Positions 53,998 through 63,313 of a DNA stretch of 64,000 nucleotides are shown here, one piece after another; the stretch's first letter is position 1, and every line of letters starts with the position of its first letter. The translations under genes and the position numbers were made by a program. This DNA comes from Piscinibacter sp. (lineage in GTDB: Bacteria > Pseudomonadota > Gammaproteobacteria > Burkholderiales > Burkholderiaceae_C): NCBI GenBank assembly GCA_017983795.1, contig JAGOAS010000012.1, forward strand, positions 56,907 through 120,906, written 5' to 3'. A model generated the notes under the pieces. That model was not told where the DNA came from. It did no database searches and was given only the letters and a program-made list of their open reading frames with translations.

Positions 53998-55020
53998 ATG
54001 ACTTCGCCCTGGCGCCTCAGCGTGGCGCCGATGATGGACTGGACGGACCGGCACTGCCGCTTCTTCCACCGCCTGCTGACCCACCGCACGCGCCTGTATA
54101 CCGAGATGGTGACCAGCGGCGCGCTGCTGCATGGCGACGTGCCGCGCCACCTCGACTACCACGAGGAGGAGCACCCGCTCGCGCTGCAGCTCGGCGGCAG
54201 CGAACCCGACGATCTGGCACGCTGCGCGAAGCTGGCGGCGCAGTGGGGCTACGACGAGATCAACCTCAACTGCGGCTGCCCCAGCGAACGCGTGCAGCGC
54301 GGCGCCTTCGGTGCCTGCCTGATGGCCGAGCCGCAGCTCGTCGCCGATTGCGTGAAGGCGATGCGCGATGCGGTGAGCATCCCCGTGACCGTCAAGCACC
54401 GCATCGGCATCGACCGCATCGAGAGCTACGAGTTCGTGCGTGATTTCGTCGGCACGGTGGCCGCGGCCGGCTGCGAGGTGTTCATCGTGCACGCCCGCAA
54501 TGCCTGGCTGCAGGGCCTGAGCCCCAAGGAGAACCGCGAAGTGCCGCCGCTGCGCTACGAGTTCGTGACGCGGCTGCAGAACGACTTTCCGGCGCTGCGC
54601 TTCGCGCTCAACGGCGGCGTCACGAGCAACGCGCAGATCGAATCACTGTTCGAGTCCGGCATGCAGGGCGTGATGGTCGGCCGCGAGGCCTATCACCATC
54701 CGTGGCTGCTGGCCGAATGGGATGCGCGCTTTCTCGGCGCGGAAGCCGTGGAGCGCACGCGCGAGCAGGTCGAGGCCGCGATGGTCGACTACATGGAGCG
54801 CGAGGCACGCGAAGGCGAGCCCTGGTCGCGCATCGCGCGCCACATGCTGGGGCTGTGGAACGGCAAGCCCGGCGCGCGCCGCTGGCGCCAGGTGTGGTCG
54901 GACCACAGGCTGAAGACGCTCGCGCCCGCGGCGGTTGCCGGGCTCGCGAATCAGGCGCGGCGCGCCGGCCAGGTGGCCAGCACGACCCCCGCCAGCGCGA
55001 GCGCGAATGCGGCGGCCTGA
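53998..55020 (+). CDS. dusA: tRNA-dihydrouridine synthase A
   Basis: The 340-residue flavoenzyme has the DusA-type start LSVAPMMDWTDRHCRFFHRL, ALQLGGSEPDDLARCA, the catalytic region INLNCGCPSERVQRGAFGAC (proton-donating Cys in NCGCP, C94) and VKHRIGIDRIESY. It reduces uridine 20/20a in the D loop. The Ala/Ser/Thr-rich last ~20 residues lie antisense to the end of the converging DMT transporter gene (70-bp overlap) and look like an extension past the family end. Confidence 0.93.
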   Translation: MTSPWRLSVAPMMDWTDRHCRFFHRLLTHRTRLYTEMVTSGALLHGDVPRHLDYHEEEHPLALQLGGSEPDDLARCAKLAAQWGYDEINLNCGCPSERVQRGAFGACLMAEPQLVADCVKAMRDAVSIPVTVKHRIGIDRIESYEFVRDFVGTVAAAGCEVFIVHARNAWLQGLSPKENREVPPLRYEFVTRLQNDFPALRFALNGGVTSNAQIESLFESGMQGVMVGREAYHHPWLLAEWDARFLGAEAVERTREQVEAAMVDYMEREAREGEPWSRIARHMLGLWNGKPGARRWRQVWSDHRLKTLAPAAVAGLANQARRAGQVASTTPASASANAAA

Positions 55021-55850
55021 GCCGGCGAGAAGCGCTCGCCGAGGAACACCACGCCGACGACGGCCGCCGCCACCGGCAGCATCACGGTGAATACGCCCGC
55101 CTGCGAGGCCGGCACGTGCTTCAGGCCGGTCATCCACAGCCACACCGTGACCATGCTGGCCGCCAGCGAATAGAACAGCAGCAGCCACCAGTGCGCGGCG
55201 CTCACGCCGCCGAAATCGAAGCCGAGCGCCTGCCACAGCCCGAACGGCGTCACCAGCAGCAGGCCCCAGAGGTTGATCAGCGCGCTGATGCGCTTGGGCG
55301 AGACGTTGGCGGCGAGCTTCTTGCCGAGCACCACGTAGATCGCTTCGCAGGTCACGGCGCCCAGCAACAGCGCATTGCCCAGCAGCCCGCCCGCATCGGC
55401 CTGAGCTCCCGCATGCTTGCCGAAGGACACCAGCGCGATGCCGCCCACCGCGCAGGCGATGCCGATGGCCACACGCGGCGCGATGCGCTCCTGCAGGATG
55501 AAGCGTGAGAGGATCGCCACCACCGCCGGAATCGCCGCCATGATCACGCCGGCCGCCAGCGCCGAGGTGCGTGCCACGCCGAACAGCATGCACACCGAGA
55601 ACAGGAAGTTGCCGAAGAAGGATTCGAGGAAGAGCAGCCAGCGGTCGTGCCGGCTCAAGGGCGCTTCGCCCGGCCGGCGCTTCACCCAGCCGGCCATCGC
55701 GACGGCGGCGATGCCGAAGCGCAGCCAGGCGAGCAGGAAGATCGGCAGCACCAGCACCAGGATCTTGGACAGGCCCACATAGCTGCCCACCAGCGCCATG
55801 CCGGAGGCCAGGCACAGGTAGGAGAGCCAGGGAACCGGGTGCACGACCAT
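54951..55850 (-). CDS. DMT-superfamily (EamA) transporter, coupled to polyamine operon
   Basis: The 299-residue protein has about ten transmembrane helices in two EamA repeats (MALVGSYVGLSKILVLVLPI; TSALAAGVIMAAIPAVVAIL; HVPASQAGVFTVMLPVAAAV). Its ATG overlaps the stop of the glutamine synthetase-like gene (TGATG), so it is the last gene of the polyamine operon and may export a pathway intermediate or end product. That role is inferred from position only. Confidence 0.87.
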   Translation of the reverse strand: MVVHPVPWLSYLCLASGMALVGSYVGLSKILVLVLPIFLLAWLRFGIAAVAMAGWVKRRPGEAPLSRHDRWLLFLESFFGNFLFSVCMLFGVARTSALAAGVIMAAIPAVVAILSRFILQERIAPRVAIGIACAVGGIALVSFGKHAGAQADAGGLLGNALLLGAVTCEAIYVVLGKKLAANVSPKRISALINLWGLLLVTPFGLWQALGFDFGGVSAAHWWLLLFYSLAASMVTVWLWMTGLKHVPASQAGVFTVMLPVAAAVVGVVFLGERFSPAQAAAFALALAGVVLATWPARRA

Positions 55851-57175
55851 CAGAAGCGATCGCCGTAGCGCTGCATCTCCCACTCGCTGACGTGGCGCGC
55901 GAACGAGAGCCACTCGCTGCGCCGCGCGGCGATGAACTCGTGTGCCAGCGTGGCGCCCAGCGCTTCGCACAGCACGGCGTCGGCTTCGAGCGCATCCACC
56001 GCGTCGGCCAGGCTCTGCGGCAGCACGCCGATGCCGCGCGCGCGCAGCGCGGCGAGCGGCTGCTCGAAGAGATCGTCGTCGCAGGCCGGGCCCGGGTCGA
56101 TCTTGCGGGCGATGCCGTCCAGGCCGGCGGCGATCAGCCCGGCCGTGGCGAGGTAAGGGTTCGCCGCGGCATCCGGCAGCCGCCACTCGAAGCGGCCCGC
56201 CAGCGTGCGCACCAGCGCCGTGCGGTTGTTCGGCCCGTGCGCGACATAGGCCGGCGCCCAGCTCGTGCCGGAGAGTGATTCACCGACGACCAGTCGCTTG
56301 TAGGAATTCACCGTCGGCGCCGCCAGCGCCGCGAGGCCGGCCGAATGCGCCAGCACGCCGCCGATGAAGTGGCGCAGCGTGGTCGTGTCGTCGAACAGAC
56401 AACGCTCGCCCTCCCACAGCGAGACGTGGAAGTGCATGCCGCTGCCCGGCTGGTTGGCGAAGGGCTTGGGCATCATCGAGAACACCATGCCGTGCCGCTC
56501 CGCCAGCGCATGCGCGGCGAGCTTGAAGAGCATCAGGTGGTCGGCACTGGCCAGCGCGTCGTCGTGCAGGAAGTTGAGCTCGTACTGGCCCTGCGCGTCC
56601 TCGTGGTCGATCTGGAAGACCTGCAGGCCACAGGCCGTCAGCGCGCTTGCCAGTTCGTGCAGGAACGCGGCCTGGCGCGGCAGGCTCTTGAGGTCGTAGG
56701 AGGGTTTGGCGAGCCGATCCTGCGCGTCGGCGGGTTCGAGTCCATGCTCGCCGCGCTGGAGCAGGAAGAACTCCGGCTCGATGCCGGTCTGCAGCGACCA
56801 GCCGCGTTCGGCCAGGCGCGCGATCTGGCGGCGCAGCACCTGGCGCGGGCAGGCGTCGAAAGGTTGGCCGGCGACGAAACCGTCGCACACGAGGCGCGCA
56901 TAGCCCGGCATCCAGGGCAGGGCGCGTGCGGTGGTGACGTCGCCGCGGCCGTAGTACTCGGAGCGCGGCCCCATGCGCGGCAGGCCGGTGCCGGCGATCG
57001 ACGGCCCCGAGAAGCCGGCGCCCGTCTCGACCAGCATGCGCAGTTGAGCGAGCGGAAGATATTTGCCCTTGGCGACGCCGTTCAGGTCGGTGAACTGCGC
57101 GACCAGGGTGTGCACGCCCTGCGCGGCAAGGCGCTCGCGCAGGGCGTCGATGGCGTCGACCGCGTCGGCGCTCAC
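55850..57175 (-). CDS. Glutamine synthetase-family ligase, probable gamma-glutamylputrescine synthetase
   Basis: The 441-residue protein starts at GTG overlapping the gabT stop (GTGA, 57172-57175). It keeps the glutamine synthetase core: FTDLNGVAKGKYLP, metal ligands in GIEPEFFLL and DHEDAQGQYELNF, the ATP site PGSGMHFHVSLW, NSYKRLV, NNRTALVR and FEWRLPDAAANPYL. The context of GabT, a PuuC-like dehydrogenase and a Pot-type transporter favours PuuA-like gamma-glutamylation of putrescine or a related amine over ammonia assimilation. No PuuB oxidase or PuuD hydrolase is seen in the window. Confidence 0.82.
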   Translation of the reverse strand: MSADAVDAIDALRERLAAQGVHTLVAQFTDLNGVAKGKYLPLAQLRMLVETGAGFSGPSIAGTGLPRMGPRSEYYGRGDVTTARALPWMPGYARLVCDGFVAGQPFDACPRQVLRRQIARLAERGWSLQTGIEPEFFLLQRGEHGLEPADAQDRLAKPSYDLKSLPRQAAFLHELASALTACGLQVFQIDHEDAQGQYELNFLHDDALASADHLMLFKLAAHALAERHGMVFSMMPKPFANQPGSGMHFHVSLWEGERCLFDDTTTLRHFIGGVLAHSAGLAALAAPTVNSYKRLVVGESLSGTSWAPAYVAHGPNNRTALVRTLAGRFEWRLPDAAANPYLATAGLIAAGLDGIARKIDPGPACDDDLFEQPLAALRARGIGVLPQSLADAVDALEADAVLCEALGATLAHEFIAARRSEWLSFARHVSEWEMQRYGDRF

Positions 57176-58449
57176 GCGGCAGCGGCTTTCAGCGAATCGC
57201 GCAGGATGCTCATCGCCTCGTCGAATACGTTCTGCTGGATGGTCAGCGGGAACAGGAAGCGCACCACGTTGGCATCGACGCCGCAGGTCAGCAGGATGAG
57301 CTTGCGCTTGAGCGCTTCGGCCTGCACCTTCTTCGTGAAGTCGGCGTCGGGCTCGCCGCTGCCGGGCTTGTTGAACTGCGCCGCCACCATTGCGCCCAGG
57401 CCGCGCACGTCGGCGATCTGCGGCACCTCCGTGCGCATGCCGTCGAGCACGCCCTTGAGCTGGTCGCCGAGCTTCTGGCCGCGCGCGGGCAGCTTCTCGT
57501 CGCGCATCACGTCGATGATGGCGTGCGCCGCGGCGATGGCCAGCGGGTTGCCGGCGTAGGTGCCGCCCAGGCCGCCGGGCGCGGGCGCGTCCATGATCTC
57601 GGCCTTGCCGGTGACGGCCGACAGCGGCACGCCGCCGGCGAGCGACTTGGCGATGGTCATCAGATCCGGCACCACGCCGAAATGCTCCATCGCGAACATC
57701 GTGCCGGTGCGGCCGAAGCCGGTCTGGATCTCGTCGGCGATCAGCACGATGCCGTGCTCGTCGCACAGCTGGCGCAGCCACCGCACGGCCTCGGCCTGGA
57801 TGACGTTGAAGCCGCCTTCGCCCTGCACCGGCTCGAACACGATCGCGGCGACGCGGCTCGGCTCGATGTCGGCCTTGAAGATGTGGTGCACCGCCTTCTT
57901 CACCTCGGCCAGCGGGGTGTGCGCGTCGGGGTAGGGCGCGTGGTAGATCTCGGGCGGGAAGGGCCCGAAGCCGAGCTTGTAGGGCGCCACCTTGCCGGTC
58001 AGCGACACGGCGAACAGGCTGCGGCCGTGGAAGGCGCCGGAAAACGCGATCACGCCCGAGCGCTTGGTGTACGAGCGCGCGATCTTGATGGCGTTCTCGA
58101 TCGCTTCCGCGCCGGTGGAGAACAGCGCCGTCTTCTTGGCGTGCGAGCCCGGCGTCAGCGCGTTGAGCTTCTCGGCCAGCGCGATGTAGCTCTCGTAGGG
58201 CACCACCTGGTAGCAGGTGTGGGTGAACTTCTTCAGCTGCGCCTCGATGGCGGCCACCACCTTGGGGTGGCCGTGGCCGCTGTTCATCACGGCGATGCCG
58301 CCGGCGAAATCGATGAAGCGCTGTCCTTCCACGTCCCACAGCTCGGCGTTGTCGGCGCGGTCGGCGAAAAAGGTACCCATCACGCCCACGCCGCGTGCGG
58401 TGGCAGCGGCCTTGCGGGCCATCAGTTGTTCGTTCAGGGAATGGTTCAT
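57172..58449 (-). CDS. gabT: 4-aminobutyrate--2-oxoglutarate aminotransferase
   Basis: The 425-residue class III aminotransferase has DFAGGIAVMNSGHGHPKVV, STGAEAIENAIKIAR, the EPVQGEGG segment (E211), IADEIQTGFGRTG and the Schiff-base Lys268 in MTIAKSLAGG. It matches GabT/PuuE, turning 4-aminobutyrate into succinate semialdehyde. A GAGGAG ribosome-binding site precedes the ATG. It lies 10 bp after the aldehyde dehydrogenase gene. Confidence 0.92.
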   Translation of the reverse strand: MNHSLNEQLMARKAAATARGVGVMGTFFADRADNAELWDVEGQRFIDFAGGIAVMNSGHGHPKVVAAIEAQLKKFTHTCYQVVPYESYIALAEKLNALTPGSHAKKTALFSTGAEAIENAIKIARSYTKRSGVIAFSGAFHGRSLFAVSLTGKVAPYKLGFGPFPPEIYHAPYPDAHTPLAEVKKAVHHIFKADIEPSRVAAIVFEPVQGEGGFNVIQAEAVRWLRQLCDEHGIVLIADEIQTGFGRTGTMFAMEHFGVVPDLMTIAKSLAGGVPLSAVTGKAEIMDAPAPGGLGGTYAGNPLAIAAAHAIIDVMRDEKLPARGQKLGDQLKGVLDGMRTEVPQIADVRGLGAMVAAQFNKPGSGEPDADFTKKVQAEALKRKLILLTCGVDANVVRFLFPLTIQQNVFDEAMSILRDSLKAAAA

Positions 58450-58459
58450 CGTTATCTCC

Positions 58460-59959
58460 TCAGGCCGCGTCGATGCGCAGCCACGTCGTCTTCAGTTCGG
58501 TGTACTTGTCGAAGGCGTGCAGGCTCTTGTCGCGGCCGTTGCCGCTCTGCTTGTAGCCGCCGAAGGGCACGGTGATGTCGTCTTCGTCGTACTGGTTGAC
58601 GTGCACGGTGCCGGCACGCAGCGCGCGCGCCACGCGGTGCGCGCGGTTGACGTTGTCGCTCCACACGCTGGCCTGCAGGCCGTAGCTGGAGTCGTTGGCC
58701 AGCGCGATGGCCTCGGCTTCGTCCTTGAAGCGGATCACGCTCATCACCGGGCCGAAGATCTCCTCGCGGGCGATTTTCATGTCGTTGCGCACGCGCTCGA
58801 ACACGGTGGGCTGCACGTAGAAGCCACCGGTCTCGGCGCGCGCGCGCTGCCCGCCGGTGAGCAGCTTGGCGCCTTCGCTGTTGCCGGCATCGATGTAGCC
58901 GAGCACGGTCTTCATCTGCGTCTCGTCGACCAGCGCACCCATCTCGGCGTGGCCCGAGAGCGGATCGCCCGGCGCATACTTGGGCGCTTCGGCGGCGACG
59001 ACTTCGAGGAAACGATCCGCCACCTTCTCGTGCACCAGCACGCGCGAGGGCGCGTTGCAGCTCTCGCCCTGGTTGAAGAACATGCTGCCGGCCACCGTCT
59101 TGGCGGCGCGTTCGACATGGGCGAAGTCGTCGAACACCACGAAGGCCGACTTGCCGCCCAGCTCGTTGTAGACGCGCTTGAGGTTGCTGCGGCCGGCGTA
59201 CTCGAGCATCTTGCGGCCGACGCGCGTGCTGCCGGTGAAGCCGATGGCGTCGACGTCCATGTGGAGCGCCAGCGCCTCGCCGGCCTCGTGGCCGTAGCCG
59301 GGCACGACGTTGAACACACCCTCGGGCAGGCCGGCCTCGATGGCCAGCTCGGCCAGGCGCAAGGCGGTGAGCGGGCTCTTCTCGCTGGGCTTGAGCACCA
59401 CGCTGTTGCCGGCGGCGAGCGCGGGGCCGAGCTTCCAGGCGGCCATGATCATCGGGTAGTTCCAGGGCACGACCACGCCGATCACGCCCATCGGCTCGCG
59501 CGTGATCAAGGCCAGCGCCGAAGCCGCCGTCGGCGCGACCTCGTCGTAGATCTTGTCCACGGCCTCGGCGTACCAGGCGATGGTGCGCGCGGTGGCGCCC
59601 ACGTCGACCGCGAGGCTGTACTGGATGGGCTTGCCCATGTCCAGCGTCTCGAGCAGGGCGAGCTCGTCGCGGGCGGCGAGGATCTTCTCGGCGAAGCGCT
59701 GCAGCACCTTCTTGCGCGCCGCGGGCGCCTTGCCGGCCCAGCGCGCGTCGGCAAAGGCGGCGCGCGCCGAGGCCACCGCGGCATCGATGTCCTCGGCGCG
59801 GCCGCGGGCGATGTCGCCCAGCATGCGGCCGTCGATCGGCGAGGTCTTGGCGAAGGTCTCGCCGCTGGCAGTGGCGACACGCTGGCCGCCGACGAAGGCG
59901 CGGCCGTCGATGCGCAGCGCCGATGCGGCGGCGTGCCAGTCGGGGGCGGGCTTGTTCAT
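58460..59959 (-). CDS. puuC: Aldehyde dehydrogenase, PuuC-like (gamma-glutamyl-gamma-aminobutyraldehyde dehydrogenase)
   Basis: The 499-residue NAD(P)+-dependent dehydrogenase has WNYPMIMAAWKLGPALAAGN, general base Glu266 in NELGGK, nucleophile Cys301 in NQGESCNAPSR, and the C-terminal PFGGYKQSGNGRDKSLHAFD segment that closely matches E. coli PuuC. It oxidises the aminoaldehyde formed from putrescine. In the absence of a visible amine oxidase gene, the aldehyde may come from an enzyme encoded elsewhere. Confidence 0.88.
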   Translation of the reverse strand: MNKPAPDWHAAASALRIDGRAFVGGQRVATASGETFAKTSPIDGRMLGDIARGRAEDIDAAVASARAAFADARWAGKAPAARKKVLQRFAEKILAARDELALLETLDMGKPIQYSLAVDVGATARTIAWYAEAVDKIYDEVAPTAASALALITREPMGVIGVVVPWNYPMIMAAWKLGPALAAGNSVVLKPSEKSPLTALRLAELAIEAGLPEGVFNVVPGYGHEAGEALALHMDVDAIGFTGSTRVGRKMLEYAGRSNLKRVYNELGGKSAFVVFDDFAHVERAAKTVAGSMFFNQGESCNAPSRVLVHEKVADRFLEVVAAEAPKYAPGDPLSGHAEMGALVDETQMKTVLGYIDAGNSEGAKLLTGGQRARAETGGFYVQPTVFERVRNDMKIAREEIFGPVMSVIRFKDEAEAIALANDSSYGLQASVWSDNVNRAHRVARALRAGTVHVNQYDEDDITVPFGGYKQSGNGRDKSLHAFDKYTELKTTWLRIDAA

Positions 59960-60036
59960 GGAGAGTCCTTTTCGGCAATGCGGACGACACCGCGCCCGCG
60001 GCCCTCGTGGAGCCGCGGGAGGCGCGTCGACGGAAC

Positions 60037-60058
60037 GCCTGCCGCGGCTGCGGCAGGC
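60037..60058. terminator. Strong hairpin between the porin and puuC genes
   Basis: GCCTGCCGC (60037-60045) and GCGGCAGGC (60050-60058) form a perfect 9-bp stem with a 4-base loop just after the porin stop. No T-run follows on the minus strand, so partial termination or 3'-end protection of the porin message is more likely than full termination. The rest of the 105-bp gap holds the puuC leader. Confidence 0.5.
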
Positions 60059-60064
60059 ACGGGG

Positions 60065-61459
60065 TCAGAAGAAGACCAGCACCGAGGCGCCGAACAGCTG
60101 GTTGGTCTTGCTATAGCTGCCATCCTTCACATCCAGGAAGACGGGCAGGTTGGCGCGGTCGATGCGGTACTCGACCTTGAACGTGGTGTTCAGGTTGAAG
60201 TTGTAGGCGGCGCCCAGGGTGAGGGCGGTGCGGTTGGCGCCCTTCTCGGGATCGCCGGCGAGATCGGGGCCGATGCCGTTGCGGCCGTCGGCGAAGTTGT
60301 AGCCGAGCAGGCCGCCGCCGTTCTTCTTGTTGTTGATGAAATCGAGGCGCGCGGTGGTCTCGAAGCGCGGATCCCACTTGTAGGCGACCAGCGTCGACAG
60401 GCCCCACCACTTGGCGGTGCGCAGCTCGCCCGTGGTCGGATCGGCGGTGATGGCCGCGTTCTTCTGCTGGCCGAAGCTCAGCTGGCCCTGCACCGTCCAG
60501 TCGCCGCGGATGAAGTAGGCATCGCCTTCGAGCAGGTCGACGCGCGTGTCCTTCAGGTCGTAGGGCAGCCCGGTGACGGGGTTGCCCACGCCGTCGTCGG
60601 CGCGGAAGTTCGCCGCCTTGCCGTGCACGCCGGCGAAGCCGAAGCCCTGGAACTCGCCCTTGGCGTAGTCGACGCGGTAGGCGATCACCGGGGTCTTGTT
60701 GCCCGAGCTCTTCTTGCTGGTGTTCATGTTCGCCAGCACGCCCTTGACGATCCACTTGCCGCTGGTGATCTCCATGCCGGCGCCGGTGTAGGCGGTGGGC
60801 AGCGTGAAGTCGAACAGCAGGTTGTGGGTGATCAGCTTGTTGAGCGTGGGCTGCAGGTACTCGTAGCCCGACCAGTCGGGCAACTGCCCGGCGATGAAGC
60901 GCGTCTGCAGGTCGGTGATGGGCACCGACACGCTGGCCTCGTGGATCGGCGAGTTGCCGTCGAACACCGAGCCGACGCCGCGGTTCGGCGCCAGCGTCAG
61001 GCGCCAGCGCGTGCCGGAGTCGGTCTCCTTGGTGAAGTCGAGCACCGCGGCGCCGAAGTAGGAGTTGTCGTAGTTGTAGCCGTCGGACTCGACGCGGTTG
61101 AGGAACTGGAAGCCCGCCGTGTCCTGCCTCTTGTTGTAGATGAAGGTCGGGTCCATGTAGCCCGAGATCTTCAGGTTCTTCAGGCCCATGGCGTCGCGCG
61201 CGTCTTCCATCGCCTCGGTCTTCACCGCGATGCGGTTGAACTCGGCGGCCTGCTCGGGCGTCATGCCCCACTGTCCGGCCGCGGGCTTGGCGGCGGCGTC
61301 GGCCTTCTGCTTGCCTTCGAGCTCGGCCACACGCTTCTTGAGCTCCTGGATCTCCTTGACCAGGTCGGCGTTCGACTGCGCCGCGGCGCCGCTCGCGAAG
61401 CTGGCGCCGAGCGCGAGCAGGGCGGCCTGGGCGAGGACGGTGGGTTGCCAGAGTTTCAT
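60065..61459 (-). CDS. DUF3138-like outer membrane porin
   Basis: The 464-residue precursor has a signal peptide (MKLWQPTVLAQAALLALGAS, cleavage near GAAAQ), a short coiled coil (LVKEIQELKKRVAELEGKQK) as in trimeric porins, and a long beta-rich domain with alternating aromatic residues ending in VLVFF. The layout and segments such as NLKISGYMDPTFIYNKRQDT match my recollection of the DUF3138 family of Burkholderiales. ATG 61459 follows GAGGAGAA. Location between the polyamine permeases and catabolic genes suggests a polyamine or cationic amine channel; this is inferred. Confidence 0.78.
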   Translation of the reverse strand: MKLWQPTVLAQAALLALGASFASGAAAQSNADLVKEIQELKKRVAELEGKQKADAAAKPAAGQWGMTPEQAAEFNRIAVKTEAMEDARDAMGLKNLKISGYMDPTFIYNKRQDTAGFQFLNRVESDGYNYDNSYFGAAVLDFTKETDSGTRWRLTLAPNRGVGSVFDGNSPIHEASVSVPITDLQTRFIAGQLPDWSGYEYLQPTLNKLITHNLLFDFTLPTAYTGAGMEITSGKWIVKGVLANMNTSKKSSGNKTPVIAYRVDYAKGEFQGFGFAGVHGKAANFRADDGVGNPVTGLPYDLKDTRVDLLEGDAYFIRGDWTVQGQLSFGQQKNAAITADPTTGELRTAKWWGLSTLVAYKWDPRFETTARLDFINNKKNGGGLLGYNFADGRNGIGPDLAGDPEKGANRTALTLGAAYNFNLNTTFKVEYRIDRANLPVFLDVKDGSYSKTNQLFGASVLVFF

Positions 61460-61519
61460 TTCGGGTTCTCCTCGTGTGGTCAATCGTTGCGTGGGACGTT
61501 CGGTTCGGTTCGGGGCGCG

Positions 61520-62377
61520 TCATCCGCCGCGCGCGGCGGCGGCGAGTTCCTGGCTGCGGCGTCGTTCGGCGCGGGCGATGGCGAGGCTCGCCAGCACCAC
61601 GCCCACCGAGACCACCAGCACGATGATGGTGGCCACCGCGTTCACGCTCGGGTTCAGGCCCAGGCGTGCGCGCGAGAAGATCACCAGCGGCATGGTCGTC
61701 GCGCCGGGGCCGGACAGGAAGGCGGAGAGCACGACGTCGTCGAGCGACAGCGTGAAGGTGAGCAGCCAGGCCGACAGCATCGACTGCGCGATCATCGGCA
61801 GGGTGACGAGATAGAACACCTGGTGCGGCTTGGCGCCCAGATCCATCGCCGCCTCCTCGAGCTGCGGGTTGAGATCCTGCAGGCGCGCCTGCACCACCAC
61901 CGTGGCGTAGGCCATGCCCAGCAGCAGGTGGCCGAGCCAGATGGTCAGCATGCCGCGCTCGGGGAAGCCCAGCACGCGCTGCACCGACACCAGCATCAGC
62001 AGCAGCGACAGGCCGATGATCACCTCGGGCATCACCAGCGGCGCGTTGACCATGCCGCTGAAGGCCGTGCGGCCGGTGAAGCGCCGGTACTTGACGAGCG
62101 CGAAGGCGGCCAGCGTGCCCAGCAGCACCGAGCCGCAGGCGGTGAAGAAGGCGGTCTTCAGGCTGAGCCAGAGGCCGGCGATCATCTCGCGGTCGTTGGG
62201 CAGCGCGGCATACCACTTCAGCGTGAAGCCGGCCCACAGGTTCGGGATCGGCGAGTCGTTGAAGGAGTAGATGACCAGCGCGAAGATCGGCAGGTACAGG
62301 AAGACGTAGCCGCCGATCAGCCAGGCCTTGGAGAAGCCGCGCGCGAACGCCGGGCCGAAGACTGCCTTGCCGCTCAC
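61520..62377 (-). CDS. potC: Polyamine ABC transporter permease PotC-like
   Basis: The 285-residue permease begins at GTG overlapping the potB stop (GTGA, 62374-62377). It has six helices (AWLIGGYVFLYLPIFALVIY first), the YSFNDSP motif seen in PotC/PotI proteins, and an EAA loop (EEAAMDLGAKPHQVFYLVTLP region). It pairs with the upstream PotB-like permease to import putrescine or spermidine. Confidence 0.9.
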   Translation of the reverse strand: MSGKAVFGPAFARGFSKAWLIGGYVFLYLPIFALVIYSFNDSPIPNLWAGFTLKWYAALPNDREMIAGLWLSLKTAFFTACGSVLLGTLAAFALVKYRRFTGRTAFSGMVNAPLVMPEVIIGLSLLLMLVSVQRVLGFPERGMLTIWLGHLLLGMAYATVVVQARLQDLNPQLEEAAMDLGAKPHQVFYLVTLPMIAQSMLSAWLLTFTLSLDDVVLSAFLSGPGATTMPLVIFSRARLGLNPSVNAVATIIVLVVSVGVVLASLAIARAERRRSQELAAAARGG

Positions 62378-63306
62378 TTCCTTGCCTCCTGCGCCTGCGC
62401 CTGGTAGCGGTTGAAGATGGCCAGCGGCACGATGATCAGCAGGATCATCACCACCGCCACGCTGGAGGCCATCGGCCAGTCGTTGTTGCTGAAGAACTCG
62501 TCCCACAGCACGCGGCCGATCATCAGCGTCTGCGGGCCGCCGAGCAGCTCGGGGATGACGAACTCGCCGATGCAGGGAATGAACACCAGCATCGCGCCGG
62601 CGATGATGCCGGCCTTGGACAGCGGCACCGTCACCTTCCAGAACGCCACCCAGGGCGTCGCGCCGAGGTCGGCCGCGGCCTCGAGCAGGCGCAGGTCGAG
62701 CTTGGCGAGGTTGCCGTACAGCGGCAGGATCATGAAGGGCAGGTAGGTGTAGACCATGCCCAGCACCAGCGAGAAGGGCGAGTTCATGAACTTGCCCAGC
62801 GCCGGGATCACGCCCATGGCCAGCAGCAGGTGATCGAGCTTGAGCGCGATCAGCAGCTCCGAGACCCAGCCGTGCTCGGTGAGCAGGCCCTTCCAGGCGT
62901 AGACGCGCAGCAGGAAGGACGTCCAGAAGGGCAGCATCACCAGCATCAGCAGCGCCGGCTGGATGGTCGCCTTGGCGCGCGCCATGAAGTAGGCGAAGGG
63001 GTAGCCGATGAGCAGGCACAGCAGCGTGGTGATGGCCGCGTACTTGATGCTCGAGAGGTAGGTCAGGAAGTAGAGCTCGTCCTGCGTGATGAAGACGTAG
63101 TTCGACAGCTTGACCGTGAGCGCGAGCACGCCGTCGGTGAACGTGAGCACGTCCTTGAAGACCACGCCCTCCATCTCCGACACGCTGATCTTGAAGACGA
63201 TCAGGAACGGGAACAGGAAGAAGGCGAGCAGCCACAGGTAGGGCACGCCGATCACGGCGGTGCGGCCGCGCACCAGCCAGGCGAGGAGCTTGCGCAGGGC
63301 GTTCAT
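62374..63306 (-). CDS. potB: Polyamine ABC transporter permease PotB/PotH-like
   Basis: The 310-residue permease shows VIGVPYLWLLAFFLFPFLIV as first helix, a periplasmic segment, the MLPFWTSFLLRVYAWKGLL motif typical of PotB/PotH and the EAA loop (EAAADLGATPWVAFWKVTVP). It follows the ATPase gene by seven bases, in the usual potA-potB-potC order. Confidence 0.9.
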   Translation of the reverse strand: MNALRKLLAWLVRGRTAVIGVPYLWLLAFFLFPFLIVFKISVSEMEGVVFKDVLTFTDGVLALTVKLSNYVFITQDELYFLTYLSSIKYAAITTLLCLLIGYPFAYFMARAKATIQPALLMLVMLPFWTSFLLRVYAWKGLLTEHGWVSELLIALKLDHLLLAMGVIPALGKFMNSPFSLVLGMVYTYLPFMILPLYGNLAKLDLRLLEAAADLGATPWVAFWKVTVPLSKAGIIAGAMLVFIPCIGEFVIPELLGGPQTLMIGRVLWDEFFSNNDWPMASSVAVVMILLIIVPLAIFNRYQAQAQEARK

Positions 63307-63313
63307 GCGGCGC

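Noticed and set aside
53998-55020. dusA as an integration site for a prophage or island
   Set aside because: dusA is a known target, but no integrase, direct repeat or change in gene character is seen on either side.
58217-62407. 1396-codon open frame on the plus strand opposite the polyamine genes
   Set aside because: Its translation is rich in His, Arg, Gly and Ala repeats with no family features, and it lies antisense to well-recognised enzymes; high GC content leaves such frames open by chance.
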